This document shows, one piece after another, positions 42,659-53,097 of a stretch of DNA of 64,000 nt. How positions within the stretch are numbered: position 1 is the stretch's first letter; every line of letters begins with the position of its first letter. The notes under the pieces are model-generated. The model was not told the origin of the DNA, ran no database searches, and saw nothing but the letters and a program-made list of their open reading frames with translations. The position numbers were made by a program, and so were the translations under genes. The stretch lies in contig DAOPQC010000003.1 of the NCBI GenBank assembly GCA_035358815.1, positions 372,001-436,000 of the forward strand. Reading direction: 5' to 3'. The stretch is from Thermoanaerobaculales bacterium (lineage in GTDB: Bacteria > Acidobacteriota > Thermoanaerobaculia > Thermoanaerobaculales > Sulfomarinibacteraceae).

Positions 42659-44047
42659 TCAGTCGGCCGGCAGGATGTTCGCGTTGATCCGGAACAGGTT
42701 GGTCGGATCGAAGCGGCGCTTGAGCTCGCGCAGCCGGTCGTGCTTCGCCGTCCCATAGGCGAGGCGGACCTGCTGCTCCACCGCCTCGCCCAGGAAGTTG
42801 ACGTAGGTCGTCGGCGCGGCGAAGTCGGCCAACCGGCGTCGGGTCTCGCGCGCCCAGTCCCGAGCCCGCTCGTCATCGACCGTGTCGGTCCAGGTGGCGA
42901 TGATGTTGACGACGTAGGGCGCATCCCGTCCCGCGTACGCGGTCGCCCCCTCGGCGATGCGGGCCACGGCTCCCCCGAGCTGGTGCACGTGGATCTGGGA
43001 CAGCGGCGTCGGCCGGGCCGCAGCCCGCTCGCCGAGCGCTGCGATCGCCCCGTCGTCGAACGTCTGCAGGTTGACGCCCACGGCGTACTGCCGGAGGCCA
43101 GCGGGCGCGCTGGGGTCCAGCATCCGCTGCAGCTCCACGTAGGGAAGCCGCTGCACGAGGTCGGCAAGCGGGGCCGCGAGGCGGCGCAGCGGCAGGGTGC
43201 GCGTATCCGCCTCCGCCGGCTCGCCCACGTCGCAGAGGGCGATCGCCACCGCCGGCGCCCCGTGGAGCGCCTCGGGGAGGAAGGGCAGCGGGGGAACGTT
43301 GATGAACGCGACGAGCGTCGACAGCGGGTCGGGCATCGCGGGGGCGAGGCGCGCGTAGGCGCGCAGCACGGACGGCGCCGATCCCGCGTCGTAAAGCACC
43401 ATCCCACCGAGCACCTCGCCGGCCGGCGGCAGCTCGTGGAGACGGAACTCGAAGCGGCTGACGATCCCGAAGTTGCCGCCCCCTCCGCGCAGCGCCCACA
43501 GCAGCTCCGGCTCGATCGCCTCGCTGGTTCGAGCCAGCGACCCGTCGGCCAGCACGACCTCGGCCGCGATGAGCTGGTCGCAGGCAAGGCCCCACCGGCG
43601 GCTCAGCCACCCGATCCCTCCGCCCAGCGTCAGGCCGCCGACCCCGGTCGTCGACACCAGGCCGCCGGGAACCGCCAAGCCGGCAGACGCCGTCGCCCGG
43701 TCGACGTCCGCCCAGGTGGCGCCGCCTCCCGCCACCGCGACCCGCCGATCGGAATCGACCTTGACCGACGACAGGGGCCCCAGGTTGAGCACGATCCCGC
43801 CGTCGCAGCTGCCGTAGCCCGGGAACGAGTGCCCGCCGCCGCGCACCGCGAGCGGCAGGCCGCGGTCGGCGGCGAACCGGACCCCAGCGGCGATCTCGGC
43901 CGTCGACGAGCAACGGATCACGGCGGCCGGGTGGCGGTCATGGCACGCGTTCCAGACCCGGCGCGCGCGGTCATAGTCCGCACTCTCCGGCAGCAGCGGC
44001 GGCAGCCGGAACAGCGGCGGGATCTCGAGCGTTCGGTGGGTGTTCAT
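42659..44047 (-). CDS. FAD-linked oxidase, berberine-bridge-enzyme-like
   Basis: 462 aa. FAD-binding (PCMH) domain with covalent-flavin His in VRGGGHSFPGYGSCDGG, then TGVGGLTLGGGIGWLSRRWG and ALRGGGGNFGIVSRFEFRL. The C-terminal BBE segment is APTTYVNFLGEAVEQQVRLA ... LKRRFDPTNLFRINANI. Members oxidise sugars or aromatic/alkaloid alcohols. The second covalent Cys of bicovalent enzymes is not at its usual place, so linkage is probably through His only. No signal peptide. GGAGG lies 16 bases before the start. Confidence 0.88.
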   Translation of the reverse strand: MNTHRTLEIPPLFRLPPLLPESADYDRARRVWNACHDRHPAAVIRCSSTAEIAAGVRFAADRGLPLAVRGGGHSFPGYGSCDGGIVLNLGPLSSVKVDSDRRVAVAGGGATWADVDRATASAGLAVPGGLVSTTGVGGLTLGGGIGWLSRRWGLACDQLIAAEVVLADGSLARTSEAIEPELLWALRGGGGNFGIVSRFEFRLHELPPAGEVLGGMVLYDAGSAPSVLRAYARLAPAMPDPLSTLVAFINVPPLPFLPEALHGAPAVAIALCDVGEPAEADTRTLPLRRLAAPLADLVQRLPYVELQRMLDPSAPAGLRQYAVGVNLQTFDDGAIAALGERAAARPTPLSQIHVHQLGGAVARIAEGATAYAGRDAPYVVNIIATWTDTVDDERARDWARETRRRLADFAAPTTYVNFLGEAVEQQVRLAYGTAKHDRLRELKRRFDPTNLFRINANILPAD

Positions 44048-44234
44048 CTCCAGAAGCCTCCACGGCCGAGCGATCGGTTGCCGCGGGTGCGGGACGAACG
44101 CATGAGTGGACTCTCCTTCGGCGGCGACGCGCGTCCGGGCCCCCGGATCAGCCGGAGGGCACTGACAGCGGGTCGGGCGTGCTCTGTGGACGATTCTACC
44201 CGAGATGAGGCTGCGTCTCGTTTCCTCCCCTTCC

Positions 44235-44396
44235 GCTTCCGCGCCCGCTTCCGAGCCCGACGCGGTGGCCGGGCCCCCCCGCCCCCGACGACATCTCCGT
44301 CTCCGTCTCCGTCTCCGTCTCCGTCTCCGAAGCTACGATCCTCATGCCAGGAGGTCAGTCGGGCACGAGCACGGAGACGGAAACGGGCACGGAGAC
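44235..44396. repeat. Hexad element between the divergent FAD oxidase and cysK
   Basis: Units GCTTCC, GCGCCC, GCTTCC, GAGCCC (44235-44258), then ATCTCC plus five exact GTCTCC (44293-44328), and after a 32-bp core the inverted series GGGCAC, GAGCAC, GGAGAC, GGAAAC, GGGCAC, GGAGAC (44361-44396). This is the only element at a divergent (5'-5') junction. The rest of 44048-44461 shows no gene. Confidence 0.8.
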
Positions 44397-44461
44397 GGCC
44401 GCCCCGCTTCTCGGAGAATACGCCCGGGGCGCCGGAGGTTCCCCCTGCGGGAGATCGAGCC

Positions 44462-45397
44462 ATGAAGATCGCATCCGACGTGACCCGGCTGATCGGCAAC
44501 ACGCCGCTGGTCCGGCTCAACCGGATGGCGGCCGGCCTGCCGGCGCAGGTGGTGGCCAAGCTCGAGTTCTTCAACCCGGCCCACTCGGTCAAGGACCGGA
44601 TCGGGGTCGCCATGGTCGAAGCCCTCGAGCGCGACGGCAAGCTGAGGCCGGGCGAGTCGACCATCGTCGAGCCGACCTCCGGCAACACCGGCATCGCGCT
44701 CGCCATGGTCGCCGCCGCCCGCGGCTACCGCTGCGTGCTCACCATGCCCGACTCGATGTCCGTCGAGCGCCGGCAGGTGCTGCGCCTGCTCGGCGCCGAG
44801 CTGGTCCTGACCCCCGCCGCGGACGGCATGAAGGGGGCCACGGCGCGGGCCGAGGCGCTGCTCGCCGAGGTCCCGGGCGCCGTCATGCCGCAGCAGTTCT
44901 CCCACCCGGCAAACCCCGAGGTCCACGCGTCGACAACCGCCGAGGAGCTGTGGCAGGACACCGACGGTGAGATGGCGGTGTTCGTCGCCGGCGTCGGCAC
45001 CGGCGGCACGTTGACCGGCGTCGGCCGGGTCTGGAAGGCCCGCAAGCCCGGGCTCAAGATCGTCGCGGTTGAGCCCGCCGACTCGGCGGTGATCTCGGGC
45101 GGCCCCGCCGGCAGCCACAAGATCCAAGGCATCGGCGCCGGCTTCATCCCGGACAACCTGGACACCTCCCTGATCGACGAGGTCATCACCGTCGCCAACG
45201 AAGAGGCCTTCGCCACCGCCCGCCGGCTGGCGCGCGAGGAGGGTATCCTGGCCGGCATCTCCTCGGGGGCCGCCTGCGCGGCGGCTCTGCGGGTCGCGGC
45301 CCGGCAGGAGCTCGAGGGCGAGCTGGTCGTGTTCGTCGTGCCCTCGACCTCCGAGCGCTACCTGTCGACCGCGCTGTTCGAGGGGCTGGGGGAGTAG
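44462..45397 (+). CDS. cysK: Cysteine synthase (O-acetylserine sulfhydrylase)
   Basis: 311 aa PLP enzyme. PLP Lys in NPAHSVKDRIG, substrate loop PTSGNTGIALAMVAAARGY, phosphate loop VAGVGTGGTLTGVGRVWK, C-terminal SSGAACAAALRVA. It makes cysteine from O-acetylserine and sulfide. cysE is not in the window. ATG at 44462 after GGGAG. The stop is directly followed by a repeat element. Confidence 0.95.
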   Translation: MKIASDVTRLIGNTPLVRLNRMAAGLPAQVVAKLEFFNPAHSVKDRIGVAMVEALERDGKLRPGESTIVEPTSGNTGIALAMVAAARGYRCVLTMPDSMSVERRQVLRLLGAELVLTPAADGMKGATARAEALLAEVPGAVMPQQFSHPANPEVHASTTAEELWQDTDGEMAVFVAGVGTGGTLTGVGRVWKARKPGLKIVAVEPADSAVISGGPAGSHKIQGIGAGFIPDNLDTSLIDEVITVANEEAFATARRLAREEGILAGISSGAACAAALRVAARQELEGELVVFVVPSTSERYLSTALFEGLGE

Positions 45398-45586
45398 CGC
45401 CCCCGCCCGGCCAGGGGATAGGTGTTGGGGGATGGCGCCCCCATCCGCCCGTCCCCGTTCCCGTTCCCGTCCCCGTTCCCGAGGTGACGAGAATCGCCGC
45501 AATCATGCTGTGCTGCCTTCGCTGGGCCACCAACGCGAAGACCCGTAACCGTCATCGGGTACGGGATCGGGAACGGGCACGGGAAC
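45398..45586. repeat. Hexad element after cysK with GGGGATAGG box
   Basis: CGCCCCCGCCCGGCCAGGGG begins directly after the stop codon, and CCAGGGGATAGGTGTTGGGG spans 45411-45430. Five units GTCCCC, GTTCCC, GTTCCC, GTCCCC, GTTCCC (45451-45480); 76-bp core; five inverted units GGGTAC, GGGATC, GGGAAC, GGGCAC, GGGAAC (45557-45586). No gene in 45398-45612. Confidence 0.8.
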
Positions 45587-45612
45587 GAAGCTACATTGAG
45601 CTCAGCTGTCGC

Positions 45613-46506
45613 TCAGCCCTTCGCCGGCACCCGGATCAGCAGCGGCCGCGGATCGACGTCGAGCGCCACGGGCAGCGCCATGATCGGGTCGCCGTCAACC
45701 TGGTAGGGCAGCCGGGCACCGCCCTGGACCGGTTCGACGACCACCTGCTCGCAGCGCCTTCGCACGACATCCGGGCGGTGGACGTGGCGGCCGAGCACGA
45801 GCGCCAGCGCGAAGCCGATCGCCGGCCGCCGGCCGACCCGGGTCTGGGCGACGAGCTCGAAGCCGGGCTGGAACGGATCGGCGCCCGGCGTCGCCCGCAC
45901 CGGCCCGCCGTAACAGCGGGAGTTGCCGACGACCACCCATCCTCCCTCGACCGTGCCGCCGTTCGCCCGCACCCGCACCCTCGGCAGCGGCCGCCGTCGC
46001 GCCAGCTCTCGCACCGCCTGGATGGCGATGCTGGTCTTGCCGACGAGGTGCCGGCGGCGGCGGAAGGCCTCCTCGACCACCAGCGCGTCCACGCCGGCGG
46101 AGAGCATCAGCAGGACGAGGTCGCCGCGGTCGCTGCGGCCGACGCTCATCGCCCGGTCATGACCCCGCAGCAGCGGCGCCAGCGCCCTCGGCGCGGGGCG
46201 CGGCACGCCGAGCTCGTAGGCGAAGACCGAGGTCGTGCCACCCGGGAGCACGCCCATGGCGGTGGCGCTGCCGACCAGCCCCCGCGCCACCTCGTTGTAG
46301 GTGCCGTCGCCGCCCCACGCCAGCACCAGCGGATGGCCGTCGGCCGCCGCTCGCCTGGCCAGCTGCTCGCCGTCGCCCTTCCGCTCGGTGGGCCGCCATG
46401 CGAGCTCCACGCCCTGGGCGCTCGCAGCGGCGGCCAGCTCGCGCCGGCGCCGGAGCAGCCGGCCACCTCCGGCGGTCGGGTTGACGACGACCGGGATGAC
46501 GGTCAA
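45613..46506 (-). CDS. Diacylglycerol kinase-family lipid kinase
   Basis: 297 aa. Motifs: VIPVVVNPTAGGGRLLRRRR, nucleotide/catalytic LVLAWGGDGTYNEVARGLV, GVLPGGTTSVFAYELGVPR. Related to YegS/BmrU and DgkB. It probably phosphorylates diacylglycerol or a related lipid. The only start in range is TTG 46506, overlapping the ruvB stop (TTGA), so translation is coupled to ruvB. Confidence 0.88.
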   Translation of the reverse strand: MTVIPVVVNPTAGGGRLLRRRRELAAAASAQGVELAWRPTERKGDGEQLARRAAADGHPLVLAWGGDGTYNEVARGLVGSATAMGVLPGGTTSVFAYELGVPRPAPRALAPLLRGHDRAMSVGRSDRGDLVLLMLSAGVDALVVEEAFRRRRHLVGKTSIAIQAVRELARRRPLPRVRVRANGGTVEGGWVVVGNSRCYGGPVRATPGADPFQPGFELVAQTRVGRRPAIGFALALVLGRHVHRPDVVRRRCEQVVVEPVQGGARLPYQVDGDPIMALPVALDVDPRPLLIRVPAKG

Positions 46507-47531
46507 TCCGGCGCCTCGAACAGCGGGCTCGACGGCCCCTGGGGCGCCAGACCGAGATGACGATAGGCGGCGGCGGTGGCCGCGCGCCCGCGCGGCGTGC
46601 GCAGCAGCATCCCGATCTGCAGCAGGTACGGCTCGTTGATGTCCTCGAGCGTGCCCCGATCCTCGCCGAGCGAGGCCGCCAGCGCCTTCAGGCCGACCGG
46701 GCCACCGCCGTACACCTCGATGATGGTGGTCAGGATCCGGCGGTCGAGGTGGTCGAGCCCGTACCCGTCCACCTCCATCTGCTCGAGTCCCCACCGGGTC
46801 GCCTCGAGCGTCACTGTCTGCTCCCCGAGATGGTGGGCGAAGTCGCGCACCCGTCGCAGCAGGCGGTTGGCGATCCGCGGCGTGCCGCGGGCGCGCCGGG
46901 CGAGCTCGCAGCCGGCCGCGGCCTCGACATCGATGGCGAGGATCCGGGACGACCGCGCGATGACCGACTCGAGATCCTCGCGCGGGTAGAAGTCGAGCCG
47001 GTGGACGATCCCGAACCGATCGCGCAGCGGCGCCGTGATCAGCCCGGTGCGGGTGGTGGCCCCGACCAGCGTGAACCGGGGCAGCGTCAGGCGGACGCTG
47101 CGCGCTGCCGGGCCCTGGCCGATCATCAGGTCGAGCTCGTAGTCCTCCATCGCCGGGTACAGGATCTCCTCGACCGCCGGCGGCAGCCGGTGGATCTCGT
47201 CGATGAACAGCACGTCGCCGGCCTTCAGGTTGGTCAGCAGGGCGGCCAGATCGCCGGCGCGCTCGAGCACCGGCCCGGCGGTGACGTGGATCTCGGACCC
47301 CATCTCGGCGGCGATGATGTGGGCCAGCGACGTCTTGCCGAGCCCCGGCGGCCCGAACAGCAGCACGTGGTCCAGGGCCTCGCCGCGCGCCCGGGCGGCG
47401 CCGATGAAGACGCTGAGGTTGCTCTTGAGCCGCGCCTGACCGACGAACTCCTCGAGGCTGCGCGGTCGCAGCGACTCCTCGAAGCGGACCTCGTCGGGCC
47501 GCGGCGCCGCGGCCAGCACGTCACCGTCCAT
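46503..47531 (-). CDS. ruvB: Holliday junction branch-migration helicase RuvB
   Basis: 342 aa AAA+ ATPase. FVGQARLKSNLSVFIGAARA, Walker A FGPPGLGKTSLAHII, Walker B LFIDEIHRLP, sensor GATTRTGLITAPLRDRFGI, DNA-binding winged helix with GLKALAASLGEDRGTLEDI near the C-terminus. It drives branch migration with RuvA. Starts 9 bp after ruvA. Confidence 0.97.
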   Translation of the reverse strand: MDGDVLAAAPRPDEVRFEESLRPRSLEEFVGQARLKSNLSVFIGAARARGEALDHVLLFGPPGLGKTSLAHIIAAEMGSEIHVTAGPVLERAGDLAALLTNLKAGDVLFIDEIHRLPPAVEEILYPAMEDYELDLMIGQGPAARSVRLTLPRFTLVGATTRTGLITAPLRDRFGIVHRLDFYPREDLESVIARSSRILAIDVEAAAGCELARRARGTPRIANRLLRRVRDFAHHLGEQTVTLEATRWGLEQMEVDGYGLDHLDRRILTTIIEVYGGGPVGLKALAASLGEDRGTLEDINEPYLLQIGMLLRTPRGRAATAAAYRHLGLAPQGPSSPLFEAPD

Positions 47532-47540
47532 GCCTCGACT

Positions 47541-48110
47541 CTACCGCGTCAGCCGCTGCAGGGCCAGCCTCAGGACCTCGCCGATGTCGCCGCCGGGCCG
47601 GTCGGCCAGGACGGCGTCGACCGCGCGGGAGGCGTCGCGCTGCGAGTAGCCGAGGTTGACGAGGGCCGAGACCGCATCCGAGCGATGGTCGCCGCCGGGG
47701 GGCGCGAGCTCCAGGTCGAGCCGCCCGCGCAGCTCGAGCACGATCCGCTGCGCGGTCTTGGTCCCGACGCCAGGGGTCTTGCGGAGGCGATCCGCGTCCC
47801 CCGCGTGGACGGCCTCGGCGAGCTCGGCCGGGCTGAGGGCGGACAGCACCGCCAGCGCGATCCGCGGCCCGACCCCGGCGACGCCGATCAGCCGCTGGAA
47901 GGTCTCGAGCTCGATCCGCTCCGGGAAGCCAAAGAGCTCGATGCCGTCGTCCTTGAGCCTGGTGTGGATCCAGAGGGCCGCCCGGTCGCGGCCGGAGAGC
48001 TTCTGGAACGCCCGCAGGGTGGTCGACACCAGATAGCCGACACCGGCCACATCGAGGAGCACCGTCCCCGGATTCACGAGCTCGAGGCGACCCTCGAGGC
48101 GCCCGATCAT
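47541..48110 (-). CDS. ruvA: Holliday junction DNA-binding protein RuvA
   Basis: 189 aa. N-terminal OB fold MIGRLEGRLELVNPGTVLLD, helix-hairpin-helix pairs GVAGVGPRIALAVLSAL and KTPGVGTKTAQRIVLELR, C-terminal domain III ALVNLGYSQRDASRAVDAVL. RuvA tetramers bind the junction and recruit RuvB. Seven bp after ppiD. Confidence 0.96.
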   Translation of the reverse strand: MIGRLEGRLELVNPGTVLLDVAGVGYLVSTTLRAFQKLSGRDRAALWIHTRLKDDGIELFGFPERIELETFQRLIGVAGVGPRIALAVLSALSPAELAEAVHAGDADRLRKTPGVGTKTAQRIVLELRGRLDLELAPPGGDHRSDAVSALVNLGYSQRDASRAVDAVLADRPGGDIGEVLRLALQRLTR

Positions 48111-48117
48111 CGCGCCC

Positions 48118-50070
48118 TCAACCGCGGGGAGCGAACCGCTCCATCAGCTCGTCGTCCACGGTGACCGGGGTGTCCTTGCGGCGCTCGTTGATCATCGCGC
48201 GCAGGAGCTGCTGGCCGCGCTCGGCCGCGAGCCGGTCCCGTGCCCCAGCGCGATCACGCTCGAGGGTGACAGGGTCGATCAGCGTCAGCCTGTCGACCTT
48301 GGCCACCACGACCCCGCGATCACCGATCCTGACCGGCCCCACCACCGCGCCGGCGGTCGCCCCGAACACCGCGGTGTCGAGGGCCGGCGACGGGCCGAGG
48401 GCGCCGACTGCCGTCCCTCGCCGGTGGTCGCTCGCCTCGACGACGCTGGTGCCGTGCGCGGTGGCGATCTCGGCCGGGTCGCCCCCGGCCCGCCAGCGCC
48501 CCGCGACCTGGGCGGCCACTCCGGCCGCGAGGTCGAGCGCCTTGGCCTTGCGGACCTGCTGATCCACCGCCGAGCGCACCTCCTCGAACGCCGGCACGCC
48601 GCCGGGACGCACCTCGGTCAGCGTCCACACCATCCAGCCGCGCGGGATCGCCCGCGGGCCCCCGATCGCGCCCACCTCCGCCGCGAAGACCTCGGCCGAC
48701 AGGTCGCTGCCGCCCCCGGTTCCCGGGACCGGCTCGCCGGCGGAGAACGGCGGGCTGACGTTGAGCACGATCGACTCGTCCTCGTCGGCCACCTGCTGCC
48801 AGAGATCCTCGCCGGCCGCCTTTTCCGAGGCGAGGCGCCGCAGCAGCGCGGAGGCGCGGATCTCGGCCTCGGCAGCGGCGCGGCCCTCGAGCACCCGGAA
48901 CTTGACCTGCTCCTCGACCTCCTCGAACGGCTGCTGACGCTGCGGCGTGAAGCCCTCGACCTTGATGATGTGCAGGCCGTACTGGCTCTCCACCGGGCCC
49001 AGCAGCTCGCCCGGCTTGGCGCTGAACACCGCCGATTCGAACTCGGGCACCATCTCGCCGCGGCCGAACCACCCGAGATCGCCGCCGGTGTCCTTCGAGC
49101 CCGGGTCCTCCGAGTGCTTGGCCGCGAGCTCCGCGAAGTCGCCGCCGGCCTGGGCGATCCGCAGCACGCCTTCCGCCTTGAGCTTGATCTCGGCGCGCTG
49201 GCTGGCGTCCGCCGACGGGGGCAGCCGGAACAGGATGTGGCGGGCGTGCGCCTGCTCGCCGGTTGAGAACTCGGAGCCGTGCGCATCGTAGTAGGCGCGC
49301 AGCTCGGTCTGCTCGACCGGCAGCGTGCGCCTCAGGCGCGAGGTCTCCACCACCAGGTAGCGGATCACGCGCTGCTCGCCCCGGCGGAAGTCCTCGCCGC
49401 GCGCTTCGTAGTGCGCGCGCAGCTCGTCCTCCGTGACCGTGACGTCGTTGAGGAAGCGCTCGTAACGGATCTGGATCGCGGCCAGGTCGGCGGTCTCATT
49501 CTGCCGCCGCAGCTCGGCGTCGATGTCGGCGTCCGACACCACGACCCCGCGCTCGACCAGCGAGCTCAGCTTCGAGATCAGGAGGTCCTCGGCGAAGCGC
49601 CTCTCGAACTGCTGGGGCGACAGCTGAAAGTAGCCCCGGATCATGCGTTCGTAGGCCTGCTGGCCGACGAAGCGCCCGTCCCGGTCCTTGAACATCGGGT
49701 TGGAGAGGATGGCCTCCTGGAGCTCCTCGTCGGACACCACCAGGCCGGCCTCGGCCGCCTCCGCCAGGTGCATCTCGCGCTCGACGAAGTACGCGACCGT
49801 CTGGCCGGCGAGATCGACCTGGCCGCGGAGGTCGTTCCACTGGTCGCCGAACTGCTGCTGGAAGCGGTCGTTCATCCGCCGCATCTCCTCGATGAACTCG
49901 GCCTCGGAAACGGCGCGCTCGCCCACCGTCACCGCAGCGGCCCCGCCGCCGCCACGGCCGGAGCGGCCGGTCCCCCAGTCCACGAAGACGAGCAGCACGA
50001 ACACCGCCACCACGCCCCACAGGATGAACTTGAGGTGCTTGAGATTGTCACGCAGCCACTTCAGCGCCAT
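48118..50070 (-). CDS. PpiD/SurA-like periplasmic peptidyl-prolyl isomerase
   Basis: 650 aa from ATG 50070. One N-terminal membrane anchor (LKHLKFILWGVVAVFVLLVF), a SurA_N-like helical domain (RMIRGYFQLSPQQFERRFAE), and a parvulin domain (AHARHILFRLPPSADASQRA ... GSKDTGGDLGWFGRGEMVPE). It is followed by a second, degenerate parvulin-like part. PpiD assists folding of exported proteins at the Sec translocon. First gene of an operon with ruvA, ruvB and the lipid kinase, an unusual combination of functions. Confidence 0.88.
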   Translation of the reverse strand: MALKWLRDNLKHLKFILWGVVAVFVLLVFVDWGTGRSGRGGGGAAAVTVGERAVSEAEFIEEMRRMNDRFQQQFGDQWNDLRGQVDLAGQTVAYFVEREMHLAEAAEAGLVVSDEELQEAILSNPMFKDRDGRFVGQQAYERMIRGYFQLSPQQFERRFAEDLLISKLSSLVERGVVVSDADIDAELRRQNETADLAAIQIRYERFLNDVTVTEDELRAHYEARGEDFRRGEQRVIRYLVVETSRLRRTLPVEQTELRAYYDAHGSEFSTGEQAHARHILFRLPPSADASQRAEIKLKAEGVLRIAQAGGDFAELAAKHSEDPGSKDTGGDLGWFGRGEMVPEFESAVFSAKPGELLGPVESQYGLHIIKVEGFTPQRQQPFEEVEEQVKFRVLEGRAAAEAEIRASALLRRLASEKAAGEDLWQQVADEDESIVLNVSPPFSAGEPVPGTGGGSDLSAEVFAAEVGAIGGPRAIPRGWMVWTLTEVRPGGVPAFEEVRSAVDQQVRKAKALDLAAGVAAQVAGRWRAGGDPAEIATAHGTSVVEASDHRRGTAVGALGPSPALDTAVFGATAGAVVGPVRIGDRGVVVAKVDRLTLIDPVTLERDRAGARDRLAAERGQQLLRAMINERRKDTPVTVDDELMERFAPRG

Positions 50071-50201
50071 CGTCGTTGTCCTCCCGGGCCGTCGCTCGGA
50101 GTGGCGAAGTGTAGCGAAGCACACGGTTTGGTGCAAGCTCTGATGCCCGCTTGCCGCTTGCTGGGGAGCGTGTTACGGTTCGATTTGGGAACTGAGAATC
50201 C

Positions 50202-51625
50202 GTGGCACGCGGCTTGCAGCTCGACTGGGTGCTGGTGCGGGTCAACACGATCCGCCGGATCGTCTTTGCGACGCTGCTGGTGCTGGTTGCGGCGGTCGTG
50301 GTCGTGCTTGCCTACCGCCACCTCAACCCCAGCCCCCTCCAGCGCGCGCAACGCGCCATCGAGCAGGCCGAGCTGCTGCGCGACCAGGTGCTCGCGCTCG
50401 CCATCCCCGACGCCTGGAGGGACAACGTGGTCGCCGCCGCGCGCGAGCTCGAGAGCGCGAAGTCCGCCTACGCCGAGGCGGCGTGGGAGGCGGCCGCCAA
50501 TCACGCCGACAGCGCCATCAGCCGCTACCAGACCATGCTCGGGGTGGGACGCGGCCAGCTCGGCGGCGTCGGTCACTTCTACAGCCTGGAGGGACGAGTG
50601 CAGGTCCAGCGCACCGGCAGGCCGGAGTGGCAGGCCGCGCAGCACCGGATGCCGGTCTTCGAGGGCGACTTCGTGCGCACCGGGCGCGACGGCTCGGCCG
50701 AGATCCTGTTCGAGGACGGCAGCCTCTACCGGATCGGCCCGGACTCGCTGCTCGAGATCCATCGCCGCGCCGCCGCCGCCGCGCCGGCCGGAACCATCAA
50801 GATGGTGGTGGGCAGGATCAACGTCTACACCTCCGACAGCCCTTCCACGGTCACCACCGATGCGGCCGACACGGAGATCTCGAGCGAGAGCCGGGTCGCG
50901 GTCGGCGTCGACGAGGTCGACCGCCGGACCACCGTCGCCACCTTCAAGGGCCGGGCGCTGGTCCGCAATCCACGCGGCCTGGAGGTCGCCCTGACCGACC
51001 GCGAGCAGGTGGCCGCGGCCACCGACGGCACCTTCTCGCAGAAGCGCCGCATCCCGGACCCCCCGTCTCCGGTGGAGCCCCACAACAACGCGGGCTTCGA
51101 CCTCACCTCGCAGAAGGTCATCGCGGTCAGCTGGCGGCGGCCGTCGCCCGCCGACGCGGTCCACCTCCAGGTCAGCCGATCGCAGCGCTTCTCGCCCGAC
51201 GAGATCGACGTCGATGCTTCCAACCTGAGGAAGGACCAGGCCCGTCTCGAGGCGATCGCCTCCGGGACCTACTTCTGGCGGGTCGCGACGGTCGCCGAGG
51301 ACGATCTGCGCTCGGAGTGGAGCACCGTCCGCAGGTTCCGCATCTTCTCATCGAGCGAGCCGACGCTGCTGCAGGACGAGGTCCCGCCCGAGCTCCAGGT
51401 GAGGCCGCCCCAGCAGCTCGGCAACATGTTCATCATCGAGGGTCGCACCGAGGTCGGGGCGACAGTGACCATCAACGGCGAGCTGGTGAGGCTGGACAGC
51501 GAGGGTGGCTTCCGCAAGACGGTGGAGGTCATGGGCGAGGGCTGGAACGACCTGATCATCCAGGCCGAGGACCCTTCGGGAAACCGCACCGAGCGTCGCG
51601 AGCGCGTGTACGTGGAGGTCTATTG

Positions 51626-51626
<1 letters not shown>
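50202..51626 (+). CDS. FecR-domain membrane protein coupled to mreB
   Basis: 474 aa from GTG 50202 (GTG 50229 and 50235 are alternatives). One helix (RRIVFATLLVLVAAVVVVLA), coiled region, FecR domain (VFEGDFVRTGRDGSAEILFE, GSLYRIGPDSLLEIHRRA), and C-terminal beta modules of Ig/FN3 type (YFWRVATVAEDDLRSEWSTV, GRTEVGATVTINGELVRLDS). The domain layout resembles FecR proteins with LysM or Big modules in spirochaetes and Acidobacteria. Its stop overlaps the mreB start by one base (TGATG), so it belongs to the cell-shape operon. Possibly a periplasmic envelope sensor or anchor. Confidence 0.82.
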
Positions 51627-52651
<1,025 letters not shown>

Positions 52652-53026
52652 CCCCCACCCGACCAGGGGATAGGATCTGGGATCTTGAGGTCAGGGCCCC
52701 GCCCGCTCGGGTCACGGCGAAGCTGAAAGCGAAGCCGCGCCCGCGCCCGCTTCCGAATTCGTTCCCGTCCCCGTTCCCGTTCCCGTCCCCGTTCCCGTTC
52801 CCGTTCCCGTCCGCGCTCGTTCGCTCCTTCCTCAAGAGGGCTTTGCGCCGATGCTCTGAAGGCGCTCCCCGAGGGAGCCACCTTTGGCGACTTCGGGTCT
52901 CGAGCATCTCTTGAGGAGGAACGTCGTCCCGAAATCGCAAGAGTTGGCACGCCCGCGGGACGCCCTCCCCTGGTACTCGCCTCGCCTCTCGGGCGCGGAA
53001 GCGGGCGCGGAAGCGGAAGGGGAAGC
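52652..53026. repeat. Longest hexad element, between mreB and mreC (copy 2 of the long-hairpin core)
   Basis: Begins right after the mreB stop with CCCCCACCCGACCAGGGG; box CCAGGGGATAGGATCTGGG at 52663-52681; GTCACGGCGAAGCTGAAAGC; then 13 units in one phase (52737-52814: GCGCCC twice, GCTTCC, GAATTC, then GTTCCC/GTCCCC eight times, GTCCGC). Core arms 52878-52897 and 52928-52947 pair at 16 of 20. Right units GGGCGC, GGAAGC, GGGCGC, GGAAGC, GGAAGG, GGAAGC (52991-53026). The core matches 28062-28244. A TATGAT at 53072-53077 may start mreC. No gene in 52652-53097. Confidence 0.85.
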
Positions 53027-53097
53027 GGTTCCGCTCTCCCCCTCCCCCCTTCTCCCCCACGCCCAAGCAGCTATGATGAGCCGGTGGTCGGTCGCCG

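Noticed and set aside
44293..44396. CRISPR-like regular repeat
   Set aside because: The period is six bases without spacers, and no cas gene is present.
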